A stretch of 57,833 nucleotides of DNA from Phycisphaerales bacterium (GTDB taxonomy: Bacteria; Planctomycetota; Phycisphaerae; Phycisphaerales; UBA1924). This document shows positions 18,719 to 27,561 of the stretch, one piece after another. Position 1 is the stretch's first letter; every line of letters starts with the position of its first letter. Position numbers and translations under genes: made by a program. Location of the stretch: positions 1 through 57,833 of the forward strand of contig JALHNL010000012.1 in assembly GCA_022843545.1 (NCBI GenBank). Direction: 5' to 3'. The notes beneath the pieces are model-generated. The model was not told the origin of the DNA. It made no database searches and saw nothing but the letters and a program-made list of their open reading frames with translations.

Positions 18719-18958
18719 CCTGCCCAAGTCGGGGACGAAGTCGCCCATCTTCCCGCGGCATGCTTACGTGGACGCGTGCGGGCTCCGTGTTTTCACGCCC
18801 TTTGCGCGCTTTCTGACAACCCCTTGGGCGATGTCGAAGTATCCTTAGGGTGAGCGGTGAGTTTGCCCCGCCACCACTGAGATCGCCTTCTTCCTGAGCG
18901 GCCCATCCGGGCCGACGGACGAGGGTGCGCCGTGCATCCTGACCACCGGAGACGCCCT

Positions 18959-21538
18959 TTGCGCCCCAAGACCCGCTTGCTCGCCCTGACCGCCGGCCTG
19001 ATCATCCCGGCGGCGGCTTTCGCCCAGCCCGCCTCCACCAACCTCGGCACGCTTACGCCCGGGGTGCCGGTGAGCTTCAACACCGGCGGCACCGCGGCGA
19101 ACCAGACCAAGTGGTGGAAGTTCACCCTCTCGCAGCCCGTGTCGTACCAGGCGCTGCGGTTCCTGGATATTCGCACGAACAACTCGGGGCAGGAAGACGA
19201 CGCGCAGATCGCGGTGTACAACTCGTCCGGCCAGCGCATTGCCACCGACAACGACGACTGGGTGAGTTTCGACGCTCACCTCACCTTCGGCACCGGCGAG
19301 GGCTTCGCCCCGCTGTTCGGCGGCGGCTCGACGCCCAACGGGCGCGACGGCGACCTGCCCGCCGGCACGTATTACCTGGGCATCACGCGCTGGGAGGCCA
19401 CGTTCAACGCCACCGCCTTCGGCGTGACGCCCGACCCGCTTCCCGGCGCGGCGGCCGACGTGGAGATCGTGCTGGGCGACACCGTGGCCCAGGCGCCGGC
19501 GGTGTTCACCGATCTGGGCACGCTTGCTTATGGGCAGACGATCACGCGCAGCGACTCGCTGGCCGGCGGTGAGGTGCGGTGGTACAAGGTCGTGTTGCCC
19601 TCGGCGACGGCCGCGGCGGGCACGTTCGTGGACAGCGACACGCAGGGCTCGCTGCTGGCGCCCGCGAACGACACGCGCCTGCGGCTGTACGGCGTCAACG
19701 GCGCGATCCAGTCGGTGGTGAGCATCCCCGACGGCGTGCAGCCGGCCAGCAACGTGCTCAATGATGACGACGACGGCTCGGGTCTGCTGAGCCAGTTCAC
19801 TTTCGGCACGGGCTCGCCCGCGCGGCCGGCGGTGGGCGACGGGCTGGCGTACAACGGGCGCGACGGCGCGCTGCGACCGGGCATCTACTACATCGCCGCC
19901 AGCAGTGTGCCCACCACGCCCGTGAACTACATCATCAGCGGCGCGGCGAACTTTGGCACCACCTCCACCAGCGGCAACACCGGCACGCTGGGCCTGCGCC
20001 TCAGCGCGGGCACCACGGCCAACACCTCCCCCACCGGCACGGGCGTGCTGGTCCCCAACTGGGCCAGCGTGAGCACTTCGAATGCGGTGCTGCGCGTCAC
20101 CGTCACGCCCGGTGCCAACCCCGCCAGCACCGGGCTGGCCGTGAGCGTCGACACCGCTTCACTCGGCGGCGGCGTGGTGAACCTGCGCGACGACGGCGTG
20201 GCGCCCGACACCACCGCCAACGACCGGATTTTCAACGGCTTCCAGCCTGTGCCCGCGGGCGCGCCCGTCGGCGCCGCCACCGTGCCCTTCACCATCACCG
20301 ACGCGCAGGCCCGCACCGGCGGGGGCAACATCGGCTTCACGGTCTTCGGCCCGCCCCCGGGCTGCTCGCCCGGCGGGGTCACCGTGTCGGGCGTGAACAT
20401 CCCCAGCGAGGGGCCGGCGGGTGATGCGTCCAACGGCGTGCTGACGATCTCGCCCTCTTCGCCCGCGGCGATCGGGGCGATCACGCTCTCGGGGCGCTAC
20501 ATCCCCAGCGACTTCTTCGCGTTCGAGGCTTCGCTGCAGATCATCCCGCCCGGCGGCTCGCCCGTGCTCTTCTTCCCGATCAACGACTTTGACAACGCCG
20601 GCCGCCCGCGCGACGTGAGCAACCTCTCCATCCCGCTGCCCTGCCCCATCCCTGGCCATGCGGGCGCGTGGACGTTCCGCTTCTACGAACTCTCGAATAC
20701 CTCGGCGGGCAATGACGGCGTGTGGACGGATGTGTGCGTCACGCTGGTGCCCGACACCGCCGACCCCACCCGCTGGAACGCCGACCGCTGCGCCATCGAC
20801 GCGGGCGAACTGCTCGCGAGCGCGCAGGTGCCCGCCGGCGCGGGCCCGCTGAACACCATCCTGGGCAACCTGGAGCCCGAGGGGACCGATCTGTACAAGA
20901 TCGAGGTGTGCGACGTGGGCGCCTTCTCGGCCTCCACGCAGGCCAACACCGGGTTCGACTCGCAGATCTTCCTGTTTGACTCCGCCGGCGTGGGCGTGAT
21001 GTTCAACGACAACATCGCCGCGGTGGTCACGCAGTCGACGATCAACAACGGCGGCGGGCTCATCACCACGCCGGGCGTGTACTACCTGGCCATCAGCGCG
21101 TATGACCGCGACCCGGGCGACTCCACCGGCGAGGGCATCTGGTCCATCGCCACCCCGCGCACCGGCATCAACGCGCCCGACGGGCTCGCCGCGGCCACCC
21201 CGCTGACCACGTGGAACGGCTTCACCGGCGGCATCGGCGGCAACTACCAGATCAGCCTGACGGGCGTGTGCTACCCCAGCGCCTCCAACGCCTGCAGCCT
21301 CGCCGACGTCACGGACATCGGCAACACCGGCGCGGGGCCCGACGGCATCCTCACCGTCGATGACATCATCGCCTTCGTGAACACCTTCGGCGATGCCACG
21401 GGTTGCCCTGGCGTCGGCCCCTGCAACCTGGCCGACGTCACCGACATTGGCAACACCGGCGCGGGGCCCGATGGCGAACTCACCGTCGACGACATCATCG
21501 CCTTCGTCAACACCTTCGGCGAGGGCTGCCCGGGCTGA
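18959..21538 (+). CDS. Modular secreted protein (five-paralogue family) with paired GC-type dockerins, copy 5
   Basis: An 859-residue exported protein read from TTG 18959. This start is chosen because GGAGA (18948-18952) stands 6 bases upstream and the resulting signal peptide aligns with the paralogues (R-P-K-T-R...L-T-A-G-L). A GTG at 18932 in the same frame would add nine residues. Modules: two N-terminal blocks (about 23-170 and 195-345), a single D-D-G-V-A-P-D-T-T-A-N-D domain (about 354-460), a P-domain-like block (about 467-598), a PPC-like region (about 602-775) and two dockerin-like repeats (778-859). It is separated from copies 1-4 by three unrelated dockerin genes and is the most diverged, for example G-N-T-G instead of G-D-T-G in the repeats. 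Confidence 0.8.
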   Translation: MRPKTRLLALTAGLIIPAAAFAQPASTNLGTLTPGVPVSFNTGGTAANQTKWWKFTLSQPVSYQALRFLDIRTNNSGQEDDAQIAVYNSSGQRIATDNDDWVSFDAHLTFGTGEGFAPLFGGGSTPNGRDGDLPAGTYYLGITRWEATFNATAFGVTPDPLPGAAADVEIVLGDTVAQAPAVFTDLGTLAYGQTITRSDSLAGGEVRWYKVVLPSATAAAGTFVDSDTQGSLLAPANDTRLRLYGVNGAIQSVVSIPDGVQPASNVLNDDDDGSGLLSQFTFGTGSPARPAVGDGLAYNGRDGALRPGIYYIAASSVPTTPVNYIISGAANFGTTSTSGNTGTLGLRLSAGTTANTSPTGTGVLVPNWASVSTSNAVLRVTVTPGANPASTGLAVSVDTASLGGGVVNLRDDGVAPDTTANDRIFNGFQPVPAGAPVGAATVPFTITDAQARTGGGNIGFTVFGPPPGCSPGGVTVSGVNIPSEGPAGDASNGVLTISPSSPAAIGAITLSGRYIPSDFFAFEASLQIIPPGGSPVLFFPINDFDNAGRPRDVSNLSIPLPCPIPGHAGAWTFRFYELSNTSAGNDGVWTDVCVTLVPDTADPTRWNADRCAIDAGELLASAQVPAGAGPLNTILGNLEPEGTDLYKIEVCDVGAFSASTQANTGFDSQIFLFDSAGVGVMFNDNIAAVVTQSTINNGGGLITTPGVYYLAISAYDRDPGDSTGEGIWSIATPRTGINAPDGLAAATPLTTWNGFTGGIGGNYQISLTGVCYPSASNACSLADVTDIGNTGAGPDGILTVDDIIAFVNTFGDATGCPGVGPCNLADVTDIGNTGAGPDGELTVDDIIAFVNTFGEGCPG

Positions 21539-21710
21539 ACCCGGGGCCCGGCGGTCATGAGCGACGCGATCTTCGCGGACCTGCCGGGCGGGAGCGGGGA
21601 CGTCGCGCGGCGAACTCCGCCCAGTTTCCCGATCTGAAGTCGCCAAGTCGCGACGGTGGTGTACTCTTCTGTCCGGCGGACGCTCGTATCCGCCGGGCAA
21701 AGGGCGCGTC

Positions 21711-24110
21711 ATGGCGAATCGTGCGTGGATGAGTGTGGCGGCGCTGGCGTGGGCCGCGGGCGCGTGTGTTCCGGCCTTCGCCGAGGAACCCGACCCGTGC
21801 GTGGTCACGCCTTGCGACGAGTTCGGCTGCGGCAAGTGGCTGCTGGCGCAGCGCGCGGGCGTGATCGACGAAGACCCGATCATCCTCGACCAGATGGCCG
21901 AGGCGATGACCGACACCGACGTTCTCAGCAACAACCTGCAGATCGAGCTCACGCCCGCGACCAAGGTGATCGCGGGCTTCAACCAGATGACCGTCCGCAG
22001 CGTGAACAACGGGCTCACGCAGTTCACCTTCAACCTGCGCAGCAACTACACCATCTCGTCGGTCGTGCTCAACGAGGGCACGCCCGGCGCGGTCACCATC
22101 CCGGGCGCGGCGGTCACGTCCATCGGCAACTACGGGCGGCGCATCAATCTTGACCGCACGTACAACGCCAACGAGACGTTCACCGTGAAGGTGAACTACT
22201 CGGGCGCCGCGGTCTCCATCAACGGCTCGATCGAGTTCACGACCCTCAACGGGCAGACGCTGGTCTACACGCTCTCGCAGCCGTACTACGCGGGCACCTG
22301 GTGGCCCTGCAAGGACGGGGACGCGCTGGCGTCGGGCGACAACGCGGACAAGGCGACGCTGACGATGTGGATCACCGTCCCCAACACGCTGAAGGTGACG
22401 GGCACGGGGATCCTTCAGGGGGTGGACTCGCTGTCGGGCTCGCGCTCGCGCTACCGGATCCAGAGCAGCTACCTCATCCCGTCGTATCTGGTGGCGTTCG
22501 GCGCGCACCCGTACAACACGTACAACCCGTCCAACCCCGGCGCGGGAGCGACGGCCGCCGACTGGACGTACACCCATGCCGGCGGCACGATGCCGATGGA
22601 GATCAACATCTCCCCGGGGAGCGACACCTCGGGCAACCGCGCCGCGTGGCGGCAGTCCATCGCGATGATGAACGCCTTCCGCCCCGTGCTGGGCGAGTAC
22701 CCGTTCATCGCGGAGAAGTACGGCAAGTATCAGTTTGGCTTTTCGGGAGGGATGGAGCACCAGACCAACTCGGGCATGGGCGGCTTCAGCGAGAGCCTGG
22801 TGGCCCACGAAATGGCCCACCAGTGGCTGGGCAACTGGGTGACCTGCCGCACGTGGAACGACATCTGGATCAACGAGGGCGGGGCCACGTACTTTGAGGC
22901 GGTGTGGCAGGAGCGCAAGGTGACCCCGCCCAGCCAAGCCGCGCTCTTCAGCGCGATGGCCAGCCGTCGTCCCTCGTCGCTCGACGGCTCGTGCTACGTG
23001 TACACGCCGAGCGACTTCAACCGCATCTTCAGCAGCAACTTCTCGTACCGCAAGGGCGCGTGGGTGTACCACATGCTCCGCAAGATCCTGGGTGAGCAGG
23101 GCTTCGTGGACTTCCTCGCCGCGCTGCGGAACACGTACGGGGGCTCGGCCCTCACCAGCGCGGACTTTCAGGCCGTCGCGGAGGGCGTGTACGGCGCGAG
23201 CCTGTCGTGGTTCTTCCAGCCCTGGGTGTACGAGGTGGGCGGCCCGTCATACTCCACCGCTTTCCGCAACATCACCGTGAACGGGCAGCGCTACGTCGAG
23301 TTCTACCTGAACCAGTCGCAGAACGCGGCGTGGCCCACCTTCACCATGCCCATCGACCTGTTGCTCGATGGGTCCACCACCTGGCCCATCTGGAACACCT
23401 CGCGCTCGCAGTGGTACCTGCGGCCCGTGCCCGCCGCGGTCGGCACCCTCGCGGTGGACCCGAGCAACTGGATCCTCACCGGCTCCAAGGGCACGGTGCC
23501 GTTTGTGGAGGGCCCGCCCAAGATCATCACGGTGACACCCGCGCCGGGCTCCACGCTCTTGCCCAGCGGCGCGTCGGTGGGCGTCACCTTCCACAAGAAC
23601 GTCACCGCGCCCGCCGGGGCGTTCACGCTTTCCGGTCCCGGCGGGTCGGTCGGGCTGTCGGTGGCGTACTCCGCCACCACCCAGACCGCGACGGTCACGC
23701 CGCTGGGGACTCTGCCCGCCGGCGCCTACACGCTGACGGTCGGCACGGGCGTGAACGCGGGCGGGCTCGCGCTGGACGGCGAGAACACCGCCCCCGCGTC
23801 TTCGGCTGGCCTGCCTACGGGCGATGGCCTGGCCGGGGGCCCGGCGGTCTTCGCCTTCACCGTGGCCCCCTCGGCCTGCAACCTGGCCGACGTGACGAAC
23901 ATCGGCGGCGGCGGCCCGCCCGACGGGCAACTCACGGTGGACGACCTCATCGCGTTCGTGAACATCTTCTCCGACGGCACAGGGTGCCCGGGCGCGGTCC
24001 CGTGCAGCGGGGCGGATGTGGTGAGCATCGGCGGTTCAGCACCCCCTGACGGACAGCTAACGGTCGATGACGTGATCGCCTTCGTGAACGCCTTCAGCGA
24101 CGGGTGTTAA
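21711..24110 (+). CDS. Secreted M1-family (gluzincin) metallopeptidase with paired GC-type dockerins
   Basis: A 799-residue exported protein. Signal peptide about 1-24, then an M1 aminopeptidase-type N-terminal beta domain and catalytic domain. The zinc site is complete: H366-E-M-A-H370 and Glu389 after 18 residues (W-I-N-E-G). The substrate-binding G-x-M-E-N motif is present as G-G-M-E-H. A bacterial Ig-like domain (about 605-715; P-A-P-G-S...V-x-V-T-F...P-A-G-A-Y-T-L-T-V) precedes two dockerin-like repeats (722-799), in which the loops are shorter (I-G-G-G-G-P-P-D-G-Q). Family members release N-terminal amino acids from peptides. Export and dockerins point to surface-bound peptide degradation, which is inference. 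The ribosome binding site is weak. Confidence 0.88.
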   Translation: MANRAWMSVAALAWAAGACVPAFAEEPDPCVVTPCDEFGCGKWLLAQRAGVIDEDPIILDQMAEAMTDTDVLSNNLQIELTPATKVIAGFNQMTVRSVNNGLTQFTFNLRSNYTISSVVLNEGTPGAVTIPGAAVTSIGNYGRRINLDRTYNANETFTVKVNYSGAAVSINGSIEFTTLNGQTLVYTLSQPYYAGTWWPCKDGDALASGDNADKATLTMWITVPNTLKVTGTGILQGVDSLSGSRSRYRIQSSYLIPSYLVAFGAHPYNTYNPSNPGAGATAADWTYTHAGGTMPMEINISPGSDTSGNRAAWRQSIAMMNAFRPVLGEYPFIAEKYGKYQFGFSGGMEHQTNSGMGGFSESLVAHEMAHQWLGNWVTCRTWNDIWINEGGATYFEAVWQERKVTPPSQAALFSAMASRRPSSLDGSCYVYTPSDFNRIFSSNFSYRKGAWVYHMLRKILGEQGFVDFLAALRNTYGGSALTSADFQAVAEGVYGASLSWFFQPWVYEVGGPSYSTAFRNITVNGQRYVEFYLNQSQNAAWPTFTMPIDLLLDGSTTWPIWNTSRSQWYLRPVPAAVGTLAVDPSNWILTGSKGTVPFVEGPPKIITVTPAPGSTLLPSGASVGVTFHKNVTAPAGAFTLSGPGGSVGLSVAYSATTQTATVTPLGTLPAGAYTLTVGTGVNAGGLALDGENTAPASSAGLPTGDGLAGGPAVFAFTVAPSACNLADVTNIGGGGPPDGQLTVDDLIAFVNIFSDGTGCPGAVPCSGADVVSIGGSAPPDGQLTVDDVIAFVNAFSDGC

Positions 24111-24148
24111 CTTCTCGCCCACAACCGGGTTAGGCCGGATCATGGGGC

Positions 24149-24177
24149 TTGGAATCACGGTCAGGGTCTGGTAACCT
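24149..24177 (+). promoter_or_regulatory. Promoter giving a leaderless mRNA for the reprolysin-like protease
   Basis: TTGGAA (24149-24154) and TAACCT (24172-24177) are 17 bases apart. The -10 box ends 6 bases before ATG 24184, so the expected transcription start coincides with the start codon. No Shine-Dalgarno sequence is present. Confidence 0.6.
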
Positions 24178-24183
24178 CTGGGC

Positions 24184-27100
24184 ATGAAGCACTCCTTGTT
24201 CCGGGCGTGGGCGCGCCCCGCCTGCGCCGCTGTGGTTCTTTTCACCTTCGCCGGCCTGGCGGTCTCCCCGGCCTCGGCCCAGTTGATGGCCCCGACGGTC
24301 ATCACCCAGGGCCCGCCCGAGTGGACGCTGCTGAAGGTGACGCCCGAAGAGACGATGCAGGGCGAGCCGTTCATCCGCCCCGAGAAGTTCAAGCCGGTGG
24401 CGCTGGACCGGGCGATCATGACCGAGCGCCTGCGTTCGGCGGCGCGCGAGACGGACGACGTGGCGGTGACGCAGACGCGCGGCGCGGTGGAACTGCTTCT
24501 CCCCACGCCCGAGGGCACGTTCGAGCGCTTCCTGATCGTCGAGTCGCCCGTGATGGAACCGGAGCTGCAGGAGTCGTACCCGGAGATCCGGACGTTTCTG
24601 GGTCAGGGGCTGACGGACCCGACGGCGGTGGTGCGGATCCACGACGTGCCTGAGGGCTTCGGCGCGATGATCCGCAGCAGCCGCGGCACGTGGTTCATCG
24701 ACCGGCTCTCGCGCGATGACGATCATGTCTACGGCGTTTACTGGCTGCGCGAGGCGGGCATGACGCTCAAGAACTTCTGCGACACCGACCAGACGGGCGC
24801 CCAGCCTCTGGATGATCAGCCCGGGGTCGGCTCCATCGACGAGACCACCGCGCGGTCCGGCCGCATCACGCGCCGCTTCCGCGTGGCGATCGGCCTGACC
24901 GGCGAGTTCACCCAGGCCTTCGGCGGGGGCACCGTGCAGGGCGGGCTGTCGGCGCTGGTGCAGACGTTCAACCGCGTGGTTTCGATCTATGAGCAGGAGT
25001 TCAGCGTGCGCATGGTGCTGATCGGCACCAATGACCGCGTGATCTTCACCGACCCGGCGACCGACCCCTACCCGGATCACGAGTTCACGGGTGATCTCAT
25101 CAACCTCAACACCGCCGTTCTGGGCACGAATCTGGGCCTCTCCAGCTTTGACCTGGGGCACGTGATGTCCTTCCAGGCCAACAGCGGCGTGGCGCAGTTG
25201 AACGGGCTGTGCTCCCCCACGATCAAGGGCGCGGGCGTCTCGTTCGTCAACACCGCCCCCGGCGCGCCCGCCACGGTGATCATCCCGTCCCACGAGATGG
25301 GGCACCAGTTCGGCGCGACGCACACCTTCAACGGGCTGGAGGGCGGCTGCGGGCCCAACCGCGCCGCCGCCACCGCGTTTGAGCCCGGCTCGGGCTCGAC
25401 CATCATGTCGTACGTCTCCATCTGCGGGGCCGACAATCTCGAGAACAACGTCACCGACAGCCACCTCTACTTCCACTCCGCCTCGTTCGATCAGATCAAC
25501 AGGGCTTTGGCGACCTTCTCCTGCGGGGTGATCACCACCACCAACAACCGCCCGCCGGTGCCGGTGGCGTCGTCGCGCTTCGTGGTGCCCGTCAACAACG
25601 CCAATCCGGTCTCGTGGTACCTCTCCACCAGCGCCACTGACCCCGATGGCGACGCCGTGTCGTACACCTGGGAGCAGCGGAACCTGGGCGATCAGAACAA
25701 CGTGGACGTGGACGATGGCGTCGGCCCGATCATCCGCGGGTTTGCGCCTCAAGCCGGGAAGATCCGCTTCTATCCGCAGCTCAGCACCATCCTGGGCGGG
25801 GCCCGCGCGGTGGGCGAGCCGATCCTGACCGAGGAGCGGTTCCTGTCGCCGATGAGATTCCGCACGACCGTGCGCGACAATCGCGCCGGCAACGGCGCGG
25901 TGAACACCGTGGACAACGAGATCGCCACGGTGCTCTGGGAGAACCCTCAGATCGCCGGCTTCACCGGCTTTGACCTGGACCCGGTCGCCGCTTCGGTCAA
26001 CGCGGGCTCGAACGTGAACCTCACTTGGAACGAGAGCTTCACCACGTTCTTCCCCGCACTCGGCGCCGAGCGGCTGCGCATCCGGCTGTCGGCCGACGGT
26101 GGGCAGACTTGGCCGTATGTGCTCGCGAACAACGTGGACAACGCCACCGAGGCGCAGCAGGTCCAGATGCCGCAGATCGCCACGCCCACGGCCCGCATCC
26201 GCATCGAGCCCACCGCCAACATCTGGTTCGACGTCTCCAACCAGTTCCGCATCGTGACCACCAGCGGGCTCTACGCCTTCGCCGGTCAGTGGACGCTCAA
26301 CGACACCTCCGGCAACGGCAACGCCAACGGGCGGATCGACCCGGGTGAGAGCAGCATCTCGCTGGTGCTGGGCATCGCCAAGCGCCAAACCCCCACCGGC
26401 ACGAACGTGACCGGCGTGCTGACCTCGACGACCCCGACGGTGACCATCGTGGACAACGCGGGCACTTATCCCAACGCCCCGGGCCCCGCGGGCGGCAACC
26501 CCCAGCCGGTCTTCAACACCAACGACCCGTACACCATCAACGTCTCGCCCTCGCACCCCTGCGGCGCGCCGATCACTCTGCAACTCACCATCAACAGCGA
26601 CCAGGGCCAGTCGGTGCTCAATATCAGCATCACCACCGGCGACATCGAGTTCGACACCATCCCCCAGGGCCCCTTCACCTACACGTACACCGGCGCGCCC
26701 GTGCAGATCCGCGACCCGCTCAACGGCGCGGAGCGCCCCGCCGACGTGCTGCTGACTGTGCCCGACAGCATCCGCATCGCGCAGACGCAGTTCCGCTTCA
26801 ACGGCACGCGCTGCACCAACCAGCTCGGCGCCACCACCGTTGGGCTCGAGCACTCGTCCATCGGGCACCTCCGCGCCGAATTGCGGTCTCCCCTGGGCGA
26901 AACCGCGGTCATGTTCGACCAGCCCGGCGGGCTCGCCAACCGCGGCAACAACATGTGCAGCACGCTCATCCGCGACTCGTTCAACGACCCCGACATCAGC
27001 ACGGGCACCTACGACTTCATTCAGGGCGCCATCCCGGCCATGGTCGTCGCCGCCGCGCCCTACTCCAACAGTTACTCGCCCGACGAGGACTTCAGCGCAT

Positions 27101-27480
27101 TCGTGGGTGACAACGCCCAGGGCAACTGGCGCCTCCGCGTCGTTGACACCGACGCCACCCCGCCCACCGACCGCGGCAACATCCGCAGCTTCTCCCTCAT
27201 CTTCTGGGGCTTCAGGGCTCAGACCTGCCCGCCCCCGCTGCCCATCGGCATCGGCGCCCGCATGTCCGCTCTCGTCAACGGCGTGCCCAACGTCACCTTC
27301 CCCGAGCCCGAGCCCTTCTCCGCGGACGACGTGTCCCAGTTCCTCATCCACTGGGCCAACGGCGACCTCGAGGCCGACGTCGCCGGCGTGGGCGATGAGC
27401 ATGTCGGCATCGGCGACGGCCAGCTCACCGTCGACGACCTCATCGCGTTCATGAACGTCGTGAGCGACCAGGCCCGCTGA
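24184..27480 (+). CDS. Secreted reprolysin-like (M12B-type) metalloprotease with P domain and degenerate dockerin
   Basis: A 1098-residue exported protein. Signal peptide about 1-32, then a propeptide-like region and a metzincin catalytic domain with H370-E-M-G-H-Q-F-G-A-T-H380 and the Met-turn at Met408 (T-I-M-S-Y). An adjacent region (about 455-620) resembles a cadherin/Ig-like linker (A-T-D-P-D-G-D-A-V-S-Y-T-W). A proprotein-convertase P domain occupies about 855-1010 (I-G-H-L-R-A-E-L-x-S-P; G-N-W-R-L-R-V-V-D). The C-terminus (about 1045-1098) has a single dockerin-like repeat (G-D-G-Q-L-T-V-D-D-L-I-A-F-M-N) without the flanking cysteines or Gly-Cys end. Likely an extracellular endoprotease. 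It is followed by a strong terminator that closes the cluster. Confidence 0.88.
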   Translation: MKHSLFRAWARPACAAVVLFTFAGLAVSPASAQLMAPTVITQGPPEWTLLKVTPEETMQGEPFIRPEKFKPVALDRAIMTERLRSAARETDDVAVTQTRGAVELLLPTPEGTFERFLIVESPVMEPELQESYPEIRTFLGQGLTDPTAVVRIHDVPEGFGAMIRSSRGTWFIDRLSRDDDHVYGVYWLREAGMTLKNFCDTDQTGAQPLDDQPGVGSIDETTARSGRITRRFRVAIGLTGEFTQAFGGGTVQGGLSALVQTFNRVVSIYEQEFSVRMVLIGTNDRVIFTDPATDPYPDHEFTGDLINLNTAVLGTNLGLSSFDLGHVMSFQANSGVAQLNGLCSPTIKGAGVSFVNTAPGAPATVIIPSHEMGHQFGATHTFNGLEGGCGPNRAAATAFEPGSGSTIMSYVSICGADNLENNVTDSHLYFHSASFDQINRALATFSCGVITTTNNRPPVPVASSRFVVPVNNANPVSWYLSTSATDPDGDAVSYTWEQRNLGDQNNVDVDDGVGPIIRGFAPQAGKIRFYPQLSTILGGARAVGEPILTEERFLSPMRFRTTVRDNRAGNGAVNTVDNEIATVLWENPQIAGFTGFDLDPVAASVNAGSNVNLTWNESFTTFFPALGAERLRIRLSADGGQTWPYVLANNVDNATEAQQVQMPQIATPTARIRIEPTANIWFDVSNQFRIVTTSGLYAFAGQWTLNDTSGNGNANGRIDPGESSISLVLGIAKRQTPTGTNVTGVLTSTTPTVTIVDNAGTYPNAPGPAGGNPQPVFNTNDPYTINVSPSHPCGAPITLQLTINSDQGQSVLNISITTGDIEFDTIPQGPFTYTYTGAPVQIRDPLNGAERPADVLLTVPDSIRIAQTQFRFNGTRCTNQLGATTVGLEHSSIGHLRAELRSPLGETAVMFDQPGGLANRGNNMCSTLIRDSFNDPDISTGTYDFIQGAIPAMVVAAAPYSNSYSPDEDFSAFVGDNAQGNWRLRVVDTDATPPTDRGNIRSFSLIFWGFRAQTCPPPLPIGIGARMSALVNGVPNVTFPEPEPFSADDVSQFLIHWANGDLEADVAGVGDEHVGIGDGQLTVDDLIAFMNVVSDQAR

Positions 27481-27517
27481 TCGCCGGACGCACGCCGACC
27501 ACAACCCGGTGCAAGCC

Positions 27518-27551
27518 CAGCCGCCCGCCTCCCGCGGGCGGCTGTCTTTTT
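27518..27551 (+). terminator. Intrinsic terminator closing the dockerin cluster
   Basis: CAGCCGCCCGC (27518-27528), loop CTCCC, GCGGGCGGCTG (27534-27544), then TCTTTTT. It lies just before the end of the convergent flippase gene. Confidence 0.9.
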
Positions 27552-27561
27552 GGTCCGTGCA

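Noticed and set aside
4765-24110. Regularly recurring near-identical DNA segments that could be read as a CRISPR array or interspersed repeat
   Set aside because: They are the coding sequences of dockerin-like repeats, in frame at gene ends, with no constant spacer length and no cas genes.
24130-27504. A 1124-codon minus-strand open frame opposite the reprolysin-like gene
   Set aside because: Low-complexity Val/Gly/Asp/His-rich composition and no recognisable motif, while the plus strand has an intact metzincin site and P domain.
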